A program made the translations under genes and the position numbers. Of a DNA stretch of 64,000 bases, positions 55,122 to 62,829 are shown piece by piece (position 1 is the first letter of the stretch; every line of letters starts with the position of its first letter). The stretch comes from JAAYBQ01 sp035403465 (lineage in GTDB: Bacteria; Spirochaetota; UBA4802; UBA5550), in assembly GCA_035403465.1 (NCBI GenBank), contig DAONFG010000014.1, positions 1-64,000 of the forward strand, written 5' to 3'. The notes beneath the pieces were generated by a model that was not told where the DNA came from, did no database searches, and saw only the letters and a list, made by a program, of their open reading frames with translations.

Positions 55122-55322
55122 CTACTTCTTTTTATTTTTCAGTTCACCCACCACAGATCTGAATTCATCCATGAGGATGCTTCGCTTCGACGAATCGCCG
55201 AATTCATCAACCGTATTCCACTTCATAAGCTCCGCAGGCTCATTACAAGTGGGGCATGTGACTGATGCAGCAACTTCTCTCTTAAACTTGTGGCCTTTGC
55301 TGCACCTGTAAGTTTTCTCCAT
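55122..55322 (-). CDS. small zinc-ribbon protein
   Basis: A 66-aa protein with a zinc-ribbon-like N-terminus: YRCSKGHKF (C, H) and TCPTCNEPAEL (CxxC), then a helical, basic C-terminus (EFRSVVGELKNKKK). It resembles FmdB/regulatory zinc-ribbon small proteins. It lies 21 bp downstream of the STAS gene, so the two are in one operon. GGGGGAT is upstream of the ATG. Its function is unknown. Confidence 0.7.
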   Translation of the reverse strand: MEKTYRCSKGHKFKREVAASVTCPTCNEPAELMKWNTVDEFGDSSKRSILMDEFRSVVGELKNKKK

Positions 55323-55343
55323 AAAATCCCCCTTTTAATAATG

Positions 55344-55838
55344 TCATTTGCCGGATTTTTTAATTTCCTCATCTTCAAATAGAAGTGTAGTTCCCGTAAT
55401 ATCATTGTGCTTATACCGGACCGTCTTTGCAGGTCCGGAAACTGCCTCTGCTTTAATCCTGCCGCTCGAATTAACCGGGGAAGCTGCCGGGTTGTTTCCT
55501 GTATTCATATAGCCGGCTGCAAACTGCTCAGCTGTGAGTATTTTAAACATTTTATCGAATGTTGCCATCCTGAATAGCTGGCGTATATTTTCATTCATGC
55601 TGACAAGCAGAAACTCACCCCCGGTTTCGGCGAAGGACCTTGACAGCCTTACGAGCCTGCTGATACCGAATGAATCAATATACCTGATTTTTTTAAGGTC
55701 TACTGCCATTACACCGTACTCCGGGCTGATATATTTTTCGAAAGCACGGTCAAAGTCTCTTGAAGTTGATGGTGATATCTCGCCCAGTATTGTGAAAACT
55801 ACAAGTTTTCCCGTCACTTCGGAATCAATTGTTAACAT
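55344..55838 (-). CDS. STAS-domain anti-sigma factor antagonist-like protein
   Basis: A 164-aa protein. The STAS fold spans about residues 1-110: LVVFTILGEISPSTSRDFDRAF, GVMAVDLKKIRYIDSFGISRLVRLSRSF, GGEFLLVSMNENIRQLF. The family phosphosite is usually DSSG; here it is DSFG, so the second (phosphorylated) Ser is replaced by Phe. A 50-residue low-complexity tail follows. A GHKL sensor (52924) and zinc-ribbon gene are adjacent, a layout that fits a partner-switching module. Confidence 0.85.
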   Translation of the reverse strand: MLTIDSEVTGKLVVFTILGEISPSTSRDFDRAFEKYISPEYGVMAVDLKKIRYIDSFGISRLVRLSRSFAETGGEFLLVSMNENIRQLFRMATFDKMFKILTAEQFAAGYMNTGNNPAASPVNSSGRIKAEAVSGPAKTVRYKHNDITGTTLLFEDEEIKKSGK

Positions 55839-56167
55839 TGCTTTTCCCTCAGCCCAGTTTAAAGTGTTGTTTCTTTAATATTTCTTTTTTTATATAATTT
55901 GAATTTACATCACATCAGGGTGAACTGCAAGGAAAAAATTTAATTTATGCACCTAACCTCTTGCTTAATAAAACTTTTTAGCCGACTTTAGATGAGGAAC
56001 AGGTGTTGCAAAAGTTATGCCTGCAGTTACCAGGGGCTCTGACCCTTCAGATAACTTTGCCCTGTTCAATTCCTGCAGTTTTCTGAATTTTCTAGAATTT
56101 TTAAAATATAACGGATTCTACACTAAAAATCTTGACGCTTCATACCAGTTCTCTGTATTGTCGTTGT

Positions 56168-56251
56168 ATGAAAAGAATGAATCTCATTCGCGTCGAAGTG
56201 ATTATAACTGCAGCAGCGGCTGCGGCACATAATTTTATTCCCTGCGGGTAG
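56168..56251 (+). CDS. alanine-rich leader peptide (candidate attenuator peptide)
   Basis: A 27-codon ORF starting MKRMNLIRVEV, then IIT, then six consecutive alanine codons (GCA GCA GCG GCT GCG GCA at 56210-56227), then HNFIPCG. The Ala codons themselves form a GCAGC-GCTGC hairpin. GCGGG near the end of the ORF can pair with CCCGC of the terminator 34 bp downstream. There is no strong ribosome site. The pattern matches amino-acid leader peptides such as those of ilv, leu and thr operons. Confidence 0.55.
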   Translation: MKRMNLIRVEVIITAAAAAAHNFIPCG

Positions 56252-56284
56252 ATTTCCACATATATTCAGACAAAGTGAAACCGG

Positions 56285-56315
56285 AGCCCGCTAAAAAAAA
56301 GCGGGCTTTTCTGTT
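56285..56315 (+). terminator. attenuator-like terminator before the aminotransferase
   Basis: Stem AGCCCGC / GCGGGCT with an 8-9 base A-rich loop, followed by TTTTCTGTTTTT. It lies 33 bp after the alanine leader ORF and 237 bp before the aminotransferase start. Confidence 0.7.
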
Positions 56316-56455
56316 TTTAGGACTTGAATGATGTATAGGGGTCAGCGCCTTTTTCTTTTTCGAATTAAAATGACATACAGATGCAAATTGTTAACTAATG
56401 CATGTTAAAACCTGTTAAGGTTTCATTAATAAAAATTAAACACCAGGAGTCAGTC

Positions 56456-56569
56456 ATGAAGAACACGTTAATAATCAAAACAGCGGCAGCAGCACCGGTT
56501 TCAGCGGGAGTAGTATTTTCTGCAGGATTCAGACAACGGAGGTATTACTGTTATGATCGATTATTATAA
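56456..56569 (+). CDS. small ORF overlapping the aminotransferase start
   Basis: A 37-codon ORF with a good ribosome site (CAGGAG six bases before the ATG). It begins MKNTLIIKTAAAAPVSAG and ends RQRRYYCYDRLL, with a hydrophobic, alanine-rich first half. Its 3' end overlaps the aminotransferase start by 17 bp and contains that gene's ribosome site, so translational coupling is likely. It could be a second leader or a remnant signal-peptide gene. Confidence 0.4.
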   Translation: MKNTLIIKTAAAAPVSAGVVFSAGFRQRRYYCYDRLL

Positions 56570-57764
56570 ACCTATCTATTCAGCCTCATCGCTGAACATG
56601 AAGTCCTCTGTAATCAGAGACATGTTCAGACTTACCTCCGATCCCGAAATGATCAGTTTCGCAGGAGGACTTCCCGGCGCTGAAGCGTTCCCGGTTAATG
56701 AACTCCAGGAGATCATCAACAAGGCAATATTAAGGAACGGTTCATCAGTATTCCAGTACGGCACAACAGAAGGTTATTCCCCTCTACGGGAATCGATCTC
56801 TCAACTAATGGATAATGTATACGGACTGTCGACTAATCCGGAAAATGTCCTGGTAACGAGCGGATCTCAGCAGGCACTATACCTCCTGTGCAAGATACTT
56901 GTTAATCCAGGTGATGTGGTAATAACCGAAAATCCCACGTACGTAGGCGCCCTGAGCACTTTCCGATCATTTATGGCTGATATACATGCTGTCGATATGA
57001 ATGAACAGGGGATGGATACTCCCGCGCTTGAACAAAGGATCGGGGAACTGGTCCGCAGCGGAAAAAAACCGCGACTTATTTATACAATCCCATCTATACA
57101 CAATCCAACAGGCTTGACAATGGGGATTATCCAGCGTCACATGCTTTATGATCTTGCATCAAAATATGACCTGCTTATAGTAGAGGATGATCCTTATGGA
57201 ATGATCCGTTATGACGGCCTCAAAATTCCGCCTGTAAAAAAACTCGATATTGAAGGCCGTGTGGTTTATCTCGGGTCGTTCTCAAAAACGGTCTCTCCCG
57301 GTCTGCGGACCGGATGGATTGCGGGCCAGAAGGATATTATTCGGAGGTGCGTCATTGCCAAACAGGGAGAGGATACATGTTCCGGAACTCTTTCACAGTT
57401 TATTATTAATGATTTCATTACTGACGGCAGCATATATAGCCAGATTGAACGTGTTAAAAAAATATACAGTAAAAAACGCGACCTCATGAAAGACTGTATC
57501 GATAAAATGATTCCATCGGCATCGTATACTCTTCCACAGGGAGGATTGTTTCTGTGGGTAACACTTGGCGGGATTACTGACACATCACTTCTGCTCAAAA
57601 AATCCCTTGATAAAAAAGTTGCCTTTGTACCGGGTGAGGCATTCTATCCCGGGTACGGGGGTCAGAGCAGCTTAAGGCTTAACTTCAGTTACCCTGACTG
57701 TAATGAAATAGAAGCGGGGATTAAACGTATTGCTGTTGTTATAAATGAAGCGAACGATCACTGA
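56553..57764 (+). CDS. PLP-dependent aminotransferase (2-aminoadipate/MocR-type fold, no HTH)
   Basis: A 403-aa fold-type I aminotransferase of the LysN/2-aminoadipate group. Visible: MISFAGGLPGAEAFP, FQYGTTEGYSPLRESI, TSGSQQALYLLCKIL, YTIPSIHNPTGLTM, VEDDPYGMIRYDG and the PLP Lys in GSFSKTVSPGLRTGWIAG. Members transaminate 2-aminoadipate, branched-chain or aromatic amino acids, or alanine. CGGAGG precedes the ATG. The upstream alanine-codon leader hints at alanine or pyruvate-linked regulation (inference). Confidence 0.9.
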   Translation: MIDYYKPIYSASSLNMKSSVIRDMFRLTSDPEMISFAGGLPGAEAFPVNELQEIINKAILRNGSSVFQYGTTEGYSPLRESISQLMDNVYGLSTNPENVLVTSGSQQALYLLCKILVNPGDVVITENPTYVGALSTFRSFMADIHAVDMNEQGMDTPALEQRIGELVRSGKKPRLIYTIPSIHNPTGLTMGIIQRHMLYDLASKYDLLIVEDDPYGMIRYDGLKIPPVKKLDIEGRVVYLGSFSKTVSPGLRTGWIAGQKDIIRRCVIAKQGEDTCSGTLSQFIINDFITDGSIYSQIERVKKIYSKKRDLMKDCIDKMIPSASYTLPQGGLFLWVTLGGITDTSLLLKKSLDKKVAFVPGEAFYPGYGGQSSLRLNFSYPDCNEIEAGIKRIAVVINEANDH

Positions 57765-57784
57765 AGGTTTACGGAGGGTAATTT

Positions 57785-57880
57785 TTGAATATATGTATGG
57801 ATGAAATAGCATTTGTTAAAAAAAGCAGTGATGCTCTGACCCGGAGCCCTATTGTATTCACCAATACCATAGGGCTCTGA
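57785..57880 (+). CDS. short ORF truncated by a repeat element
   Basis: After the aminotransferase stop, GGAGGG seven bases before a TTG opens a frame (codons NICMDEIAFVKKSSDAL) that runs into the repeat hairpin and stops after 31 codons. It looks like the start of a coupled gene whose remainder has been replaced by the repeat element. The reading is tentative. Confidence 0.25.
   Translation: MNICMDEIAFVKKSSDALTRSPIVFTNTIGL
57844..57877. repeat. hairpin between two GCTCTGACCC repeats
   Basis: Arms GAGCCCTATTGTATT and AATACCATAGGGCTC (one mismatch) with a CACC loop. It is flanked by two direct copies of GCTCTGACCC (57833-57842 and 57874-57883), a composite repeat of the REP/BIME kind. Confidence 0.6.
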
Positions 57881-57903
57881 CCCTAAATACTAAACTGGCT
57901 GTA

Positions 57904-58416
57904 TCAGATAGCAACCGCTTCTTTAAAGGACGAATGCCAGTACAACTCAACATCAGTGAATTCCCCGTTTATGCCCAGCTCAAGGAAGTAGTCCATTAGT
58001 ACTTTAAGGTGAAGTATTTCTTTATCCTCTTCAGTGCAAAGAGCCTGGTCTTTAGCAGCAATCCAGCTGTATGAGTTATCAACCCAGTTAAAAAATTCCA
58101 GCCCTTTATCCTTAAATATTTTATAGCTTGAAATCATGTCGAACTTAACAGCTTCATATGCCTTAAAGAATTCATCGTCCGAAGCGGTCCTGAGTGTTGT
58201 CGCAAGTTCAGCCTGAAAAAAATCCCCCCAGCTTACAACATGGGGCAGCACTCCGTATTTTTCATATATCTTTTCAAGATCCTCATCGTTCAGATAATTC
58301 CTGGATGAAATCCTGTTTATAAAATTCCTTAAAAAAATCAGGTGGATAAGTCTTTCTGAAGAAATGCCATTTTCATTGATCACTGGCAGTACGGCTTCTG
58401 TAATAAGTTCACGCAT
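57904..58416 (-). CDS. helical protein of unknown function
   Basis: A 170-aa, mostly helical, soluble protein I do not recognise. I start at 58416 (MRELITEAVLPVINENG) because AGGAG lies seven bases upstream; a longer frame to 58470 lacks a ribosome site. The sequence is rich in charged and aromatic residues (WGDFFQAELATTL, YKIFKDKGLEFFNWVDNSY). It lies between the repeat hairpin and the IS element, so it may be accessory. Confidence 0.55.
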   Translation of the reverse strand: MRELITEAVLPVINENGISSERLIHLIFLRNFINRISSRNYLNDEDLEKIYEKYGVLPHVVSWGDFFQAELATTLRTASDDEFFKAYEAVKFDMISSYKIFKDKGLEFFNWVDNSYSWIAAKDQALCTEEDKEILHLKVLMDYFLELGINGEFTDVELYWHSSFKEAVAI

Positions 58417-58588
58417 TGAATTACTCCTGCTGATGTATAAATTTCTTCTATTATTATTAATATTCGGCAATAGTTTATGATCCGTGAGATATTTTTGGAG
58501 TTAAGTGAAATGAAACTGTAATTTAGCAGGGGATTTAGCGGGTCAGAGCTGTTTCGCTTCAATCAAATGGGAATTTTTACCGGTTAAA

Positions 58589-59533
58589 TTAAGCGGGTAA
58601 TTCCCCCATTAAAATGCGATTTAATTCAGTATTTTTTGTGAATCTTTCCTGTCTGGCCTGCTTCAGTTTTTCTTTTCTCTCGGCCAGTATAGCCGGACCT
58701 CTGCCATGAAAAACATCAACCGGTTTTAAATAACCAATACCAGCATGATACCTGTTGTTATTGTATTCATCAACAAATTTTTTAATGACTTTTAATCCTT
58801 CACCATAATATGATGGACTATTAGGCCGTAATGCTTCAGTTCTGACAAGGCCGACAAAACGTTCAGCCTTGCCGTTTGTCTCCGGATGCTTCCGGCGTGT
58901 CGGAACATCAATACAATTATTTTCAGACAATATGCACTTGAAGTCATGACTGATAAACTGAGATCCGTTATCATGAATCACCATCGGTCTGGCTTCCGGA
59001 TACTTATCTATGGTTCTCTGAGTAAACAACTCAACAGATAAACCGGTCATATCGGTCATCAACTCCCAATGCAGAAGGAACCTGGAAAAACCATCAAGCA
59101 TGAATATCAGATAGTAATGAACACCACTCATTGTGACATATGCAATATCCGTATGCCAGTGATGATGCACATAAAGCGGTTTCTTCTCGTATTCCTTCTG
59201 CGCTCCATCATTTTCTTTGAAAGCCTTTCCGAGCAGCTTAAACATGCTTAAAATACGGTATACGGACGATTCCGTGAGAATTACTATACCCTCATCAATC
59301 ATCTTCCATGTCAATTTGCGATATCCCATATTTCTGATTTCTTCTGAACTTTTACGAAATTCAACAATTCTCTGAACCTCTTCATCAAGAATATGAAACG
59401 GGTGAACAAGGCATGGACGAACCGGTTTCTCCTGCCTCCATCGGCTGAGCTGACTGGAGCTGACACAGAATAAGTGCATGACTTCAGCACGCTTCCAGCC
59501 TGTCCATTGTATTACACGTTCAATCGCTTCCAT
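58589..59533 (-). CDS. IS3-family transposase OrfB (DDE integrase)
   Basis: A 314-aa transposase catalytic subunit. N-terminal HTH-like segments (WKRAEVMHLFCVSSSQLSRW) precede the rve core. DDE residues are visible: D in HTDIAYVTMSGVHYYLI, D in VIHDNGSQFISHDF and E in HPETNGKAERFVGLVRTEAL. It is likely expressed as an OrfAB fusion by -1 frameshifting at the A9G run at 59587-59596. No internal stop is seen, so it may be active. Confidence 0.9.
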   Translation of the reverse strand: MEAIERVIQWTGWKRAEVMHLFCVSSSQLSRWRQEKPVRPCLVHPFHILDEEVQRIVEFRKSSEEIRNMGYRKLTWKMIDEGIVILTESSVYRILSMFKLLGKAFKENDGAQKEYEKKPLYVHHHWHTDIAYVTMSGVHYYLIFMLDGFSRFLLHWELMTDMTGLSVELFTQRTIDKYPEARPMVIHDNGSQFISHDFKCILSENNCIDVPTRRKHPETNGKAERFVGLVRTEALRPNSPSYYGEGLKVIKKFVDEYNNNRYHAGIGYLKPVDVFHGRGPAILAERKEKLKQARQERFTKNTELNRILMGELPA

Positions 59534-59574
59534 GATCTTCTTCTGAATAAGTTCCGGGTAATGCCGACCTGGTG

Positions 59575-59898
59575 CTATTCCATATTCTTTTTTTTTAAGG
59601 TAATATTCTCAGAGACAACCTCAGCTATTACATCCTTCATTCTCTGGATTTCAGACCCCATACTTTCTTTCTCACGATCCTCAGCAGCCTTTGTCCGCCC
59701 TTGAGATTTTTCCTTAAAACCACTTAAAGCGGCTTCAAAAAATTCACCCTGCCAGCGATAGAACAAATTTGGATGTATGCCATACTCTTCGCTTATCTCG
59801 GTAACTGTCTTTGCTTTGCTGAGAACCTGCTTGACGATATTAAACTTTTCTTCAGGACTAAAGTGTCTTCTTTTCTTCTTGATCATTTGATCCTCCAT
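59575..59898 (-). CDS. IS3-family transposase OrfA
   Basis: A 107-aa DNA-binding subunit: HTH segment KKRRHFSPEEKFNIVKQVL, YGIHPNLFYRWQGEFFEAAL, and a C-terminal leucine-zipper-like helix (EIQRMKDVIAEVVSENITLKKK). GGAGGAT precedes its ATG. Its 3' end holds the A9G slippery run through which OrfAB can be made. Confidence 0.9.
   Translation of the reverse strand: MEDQMIKKKRRHFSPEEKFNIVKQVLSKAKTVTEISEEYGIHPNLFYRWQGEFFEAALSGFKEKSQGRTKAAEDREKESMGSEIQRMKDVIAEVVSENITLKKKNME
59587..59596 (-). promoter_or_regulatory. programmed -1 frameshift site of the IS3 element
   Basis: Minus strand AAAAAAAAAG. Slipping -1 here leaves OrfA and continues in frame through EYGIAPGRHYPELI into the OrfB ATG region. 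This is the expected IS3-family mechanism. Confidence 0.7.
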
Positions 59899-60043
59899 TA
59901 TATTTTTCGGAGGATTTACTCACTTATTTTTACCTTATTTTTTCCCGTTTTCATTGAAGCGGAACAAGAGCATATACGTAAAACTGATAATTACTGTCAC
60001 AATTATAATACTAATTAAACAAATAAGAGGTTAAATCAGGATC

Positions 60044-60874
60044 TTAAGAGATAAAAAACTTGCATAACTCATAGGGAACCGGTTTTGAAGGCATATAATA
60101 ACCGATTTTTTCATCTTTATCTCCATGATAATCACTGCCGCCCGAAACATGAAGCCCGTACTTTCCGGCAAGTCTGAGGATCTCTTCAATATCCCTGTTT
60201 GTGTGCATAGATGAGAATGCCTCGATTCCTGAAATTCCCTGTTCAACAAATCCTTTCAAAATAGACTCAAATTCATCGTAGTTTTTAAAGCCCAGGGATA
60301 CGGGATGAGCAATGATGCTCTGACCCCTGGCCCCCTTGACAAGTTCCATAGCTTCGGCAAATGATATCTTTTCCTTCCTTATGTAACCAGGTTTTCCTCT
60401 AACAAGGAATCTCTTAAAAACATCATTAATCGTCGGTGCATAGCCATGTTTTACAAGGACCCTCGCTACATGAGGCCGCCCCATAGTGCCACCCTGGCTC
60501 TCATCCAGTACTTCCTTTAATGGAATTTCGATTCCATTAGCGGCAAGATCGTCGATGATACGGTAAATCCTCGAATCCCGTACACTCTGAAGATGTGTAA
60601 GTTTTGTCAGCAGCGGTTCGTATGTGTGATCAAAATTCAGCCCAAGAAGATGAAAAGAACCGCCCGGGAAATCTATGCTGAACTCGATGCCGGGAATCAC
60701 TTTAAAAGATCTAGTTGACGCATAATCGAGCGCCTCAGCTAAGCCTGCGACAGTATCGTGATCAGTAATTGCTATAACTTCGACACCCTCGGATATGGCA
60801 AAATCAATAAGCTCAGAGGGGGACTTGATCCCGTCTGAAGCGGTTGTATGGCAGTGGAGATCAATAATTTTCAT
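60044..60874 (-). CDS. PHP-domain phosphoesterase (RNase AM / YciV type)
   Basis: A 276-aa PHP-fold metal phosphoesterase. Metal-binding motifs are clear: DLHCHTTASDG at the N-terminus, AITDHDTVAG, PGIEFSIDF, AHPVSLGFKNY and SGGSDYHGDKD near the end. Relatives hydrolyse 3',5'-nucleotide bisphosphates or trim RNA 5' ends. An exact copy of the local repeat (60317-60327) lies inside the coding sequence (GARGQSIIAHP) without breaking the frame. Confidence 0.88.
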   Translation of the reverse strand: MKIIDLHCHTTASDGIKSPSELIDFAISEGVEVIAITDHDTVAGLAEALDYASTRSFKVIPGIEFSIDFPGGSFHLLGLNFDHTYEPLLTKLTHLQSVRDSRIYRIIDDLAANGIEIPLKEVLDESQGGTMGRPHVARVLVKHGYAPTINDVFKRFLVRGKPGYIRKEKISFAEAMELVKGARGQSIIAHPVSLGFKNYDEFESILKGFVEQGISGIEAFSSMHTNRDIEEILRLAGKYGLHVSGGSDYHGDKDEKIGYYMPSKPVPYELCKFFIS

Positions 60875-60967
60875 ATTAGGATAATTTCATCCGGCATACC
60901 AGCTTGTCTATAAAAAAATATTTCCAGATTAACAGCGTATACAAAACTAATAGTTTTTATTATCTTT

Positions 60968-60978
60968 GCTCTGACCCC
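60968..60978 (-). repeat. GGGGTCAGAGC repeat copy, 3' side of the RAYT gene
   Basis: Plus strand GCTCTGACCCC, 44 bp past the end of the transposase gene and inverted relative to the copy at 61685-61695. The two bracket the gene. Confidence 0.6.
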
Positions 60979-61021
60979 AACTTACATAAAACTTACATGA
61001 ACCTTACATGAACAAGCCTGA

Positions 61022-61612
61022 TCACCAAAATACAGAAAGACGTTTACGGTAAGCATCTTCATAGAATATAAACTTCTCGACACAAGCATCAAAGGTATTA
61101 CCCAGTTGTTTAAAAAATGAGTGCCGGATAATTCTTACCGGTAATTCATATCCTTCAATCAGATAACAATTAATAAAACCAATATCGTTTTCCCGGGGAT
61201 CCCGGCTTATCCCCTTCCTTACGGGATTATATCCAATATACCAGAGGAGCCATAGAAGGTATTGCTGTGGATTTTCAGCCTCCTCGATTAAAGTTGAACC
61301 AAACCTTTCGTTCCAGAAAGGACCTGTTGTATTCATTGCACTGTTGTATTTTTCAGCAATTCGTGCTTTAATAAACTGCATAATAAGCGACACAGTTTCC
61401 TTTCCATGAAGCGTTTTTATCACAAGATGAATATGGTTTGCAACAATTTCTGCTGCAATAAGTTCAAAATCATATTTCTCCTGGCACATTTGAATAGCTT
61501 CTATGAAATACTTTTTCCCATACGTCCCAAGTAAAAGATTTTTCTTCCCATGGCATCTTGAAAAGCAGTGGTGGGTAAGTCCCTGACCTATGTTTCTTGG
61601 TTTTCTAGGCAT
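61022..61612 (-). CDS. REP-associated tyrosine transposase (Y1/IS200-like, RAYT)
   Basis: A 196-aa single-domain HUH endonuclease. The HUH pair is in IVANHIHLVIKTL and the catalytic Tyr is likely in KARIAEKYNSAM. The N-terminus MPRKPRNIGQGLTHHCFSRC and the LLWYIGYNPVRKGISRDPRE segment are typical of the TnpA-REP group. Family knowledge: such proteins mobilise or maintain short REP palindromes. Here the matching repeats are copies of GGGGTCAGAGC on both sides. No internal stop or frameshift. Confidence 0.9.
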   Translation of the reverse strand: MPRKPRNIGQGLTHHCFSRCHGKKNLLLGTYGKKYFIEAIQMCQEKYDFELIAAEIVANHIHLVIKTLHGKETVSLIMQFIKARIAEKYNSAMNTTGPFWNERFGSTLIEEAENPQQYLLWLLWYIGYNPVRKGISRDPRENDIGFINCYLIEGYELPVRIIRHSFFKQLGNTFDACVEKFIFYEDAYRKRLSVFW

Positions 61613-61684
61613 TTTTCACCTCCGGGTTTTACTCTTAATACGATCTCAAAAGTAAAAAAAGAAAAAATATTTATCAAATATCAG

Positions 61685-61695
61685 GGGGTCAGAGC
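61685..61695 (+). repeat. GGGGTCAGAGC repeat copy, 5' side of the RAYT gene
   Basis: Exact copy 73 bp upstream of the transposase start, inverted relative to 60968-60978. A same-oriented copy lies at 61810-61820. Confidence 0.6.
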
Positions 61696-61809
61696 ATTTT
61701 TTCCGTTTTCTTCTGCAGGTATGATGCATATTATAAATTGACAGATTAATACCTTGCTTCATAATAATTTGACGACTCAGAATCAGGTATACAACAGTAG
61801 AACTAAATC

Positions 61810-61820
61810 GGGGTCAGAGC
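61810..61820 (+). repeat. GGGGTCAGAGC repeat copy upstream of the ROK kinase
   Basis: Exact copy 38 bp before the glucokinase start, inside its probable leader. Confidence 0.6.
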
Positions 61821-61857
61821 CGAAAATAAAACAAAAAAGTTTACAAGAGAGAATCCA

Positions 61858-62808
61858 ATGTTTGCAGGAATAGACATAGGCGGAACAGGCATCAAGGGCG
61901 TAATTACAGACAATAACGCTTCCATTATCACATCAGATGACATCCCCACACCCGGTACAGCCAGGGAAATTGACCTCGCGATTGCCGGACTCCTTAATTC
62001 CATGACACAGCAGTGTGGCATAAAACTAAATAAACTCAAAGCTGCAGGCATAGGCGCTGCAGGATCCATAGACAACCTGAAAGGAATTGCGATACACAGC
62101 CCGAATATCCCTTCATGGAATAATTATCCGCTTGCCGCAAAAATTGAATCACTGACAGGTATACCCGTAGTGCTTGAAAACGATGCAACAGTCGCCACAG
62201 CAGGCGCGTGGCTGCAGGATAACATTAAAGGGTACAACAACTGGATCATGGTTACGCTTGGTACAGGTATCGGCGGAGGTGCAGTAATTGATAATCGAAT
62301 CTATACGGGTCAGAGCGGCAGTTCCCTTGAAGTCGGTCATATGACCATCGATATAAATGGCAGGGAATGCCCATGCGGAAACCGCGGGTGCCTTGAACGT
62401 TACGCATCAGCAACGGCACTGGTTGAAACAACAAAGGAATACCTGAAGATATTCCCTGATTCATCACTAAGCAAACGCATGATAAATGAAAAACTCTCCT
62501 CAAAAATGATATATGAGGAAGCCAGTAACAATGATGCTCTGGCCCTCAAATCAATAAATGAAATTTCAACTTATCTTGGTTACGGAGTTGTTAACATTAT
62601 CAATATTTTCAATCCAGAGGCAGTAGTTTTCGGAGGCGGACTGTCACAGGGGCATAAACTGATCTTTCCTGTCGTAAAAACTATAGTTAAAGAACACGCT
62701 ATGAAAGGGATGAAAGAGAACGTAAAATTCATCCACCTGCGCAGACAGTCCCGCATGTCTGCAATGGGTGCAGCAAAAATGGCGATTGAACGCATACATT
62801 TTACCTGA
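61858..62808 (+). CDS. glcK: ROK-family glucokinase
   Basis: A 316-aa sugar kinase of the ROK family, likely glucokinase. Visible: phosphate-binding FAGIDIGGTGIKGVI, ENDATVATAG with the catalytic Asp, TLGTGIGGG, LEVGHM, and the zinc motif CPCGNRGCLE. GAGAG lies upstream of the ATG. A 10-bp match to the local repeat occurs in the coding sequence at 62307-62316 (TGQSG), probably by codon coincidence. Confidence 0.92.
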   Translation: MFAGIDIGGTGIKGVITDNNASIITSDDIPTPGTAREIDLAIAGLLNSMTQQCGIKLNKLKAAGIGAAGSIDNLKGIAIHSPNIPSWNNYPLAAKIESLTGIPVVLENDATVATAGAWLQDNIKGYNNWIMVTLGTGIGGGAVIDNRIYTGQSGSSLEVGHMTIDINGRECPCGNRGCLERYASATALVETTKEYLKIFPDSSLSKRMINEKLSSKMIYEEASNNDALALKSINEISTYLGYGVVNIINIFNPEAVVFGGGLSQGHKLIFPVVKTIVKEHAMKGMKENVKFIHLRRQSRMSAMGAAKMAIERIHFT

Positions 62809-62829
62809 ATTCAGCTGTTCAACATTTAT

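Larger units (their letters stand above)
55839..56455. other. intergenic leader region upstream of the aminotransferase
   Basis: About 617 bp with no normal-sized gene. It contains one GCTCTGACCC repeat unit (56036-56045), a variant GGGGTCAGCGC near 56338, a short leader ORF with six Ala codons (56168-56251) and a terminator (56285-56315). A 71-codon ORF at 56017-56232 overlaps the leader in another frame and looks like chance. Confidence 0.5.
58550..59966 (-). mobile_element. IS3-family insertion sequence
   Basis: A 1417-bp element with terminal inverted repeats: left end TGTTTCGCTTCAATCAAA, right end (reverse complement) TGTTCCGCTTCAATGAAA, ending in TG...CA as usual for IS3. It is flanked by 5-bp direct repeats AGAGC (58545-58549 and 59967-59971). 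It encodes orfA and orfB. The left flank is the GGGTCAGAGC repeat unit, so the insertion split one of those repeats. Confidence 0.9.

Noticed and set aside
56017..56232. 71-codon ORF in the leader region
   Set aside because: Includes the repeat unit, has no ribosome site, and overlaps the alanine leader in another frame.
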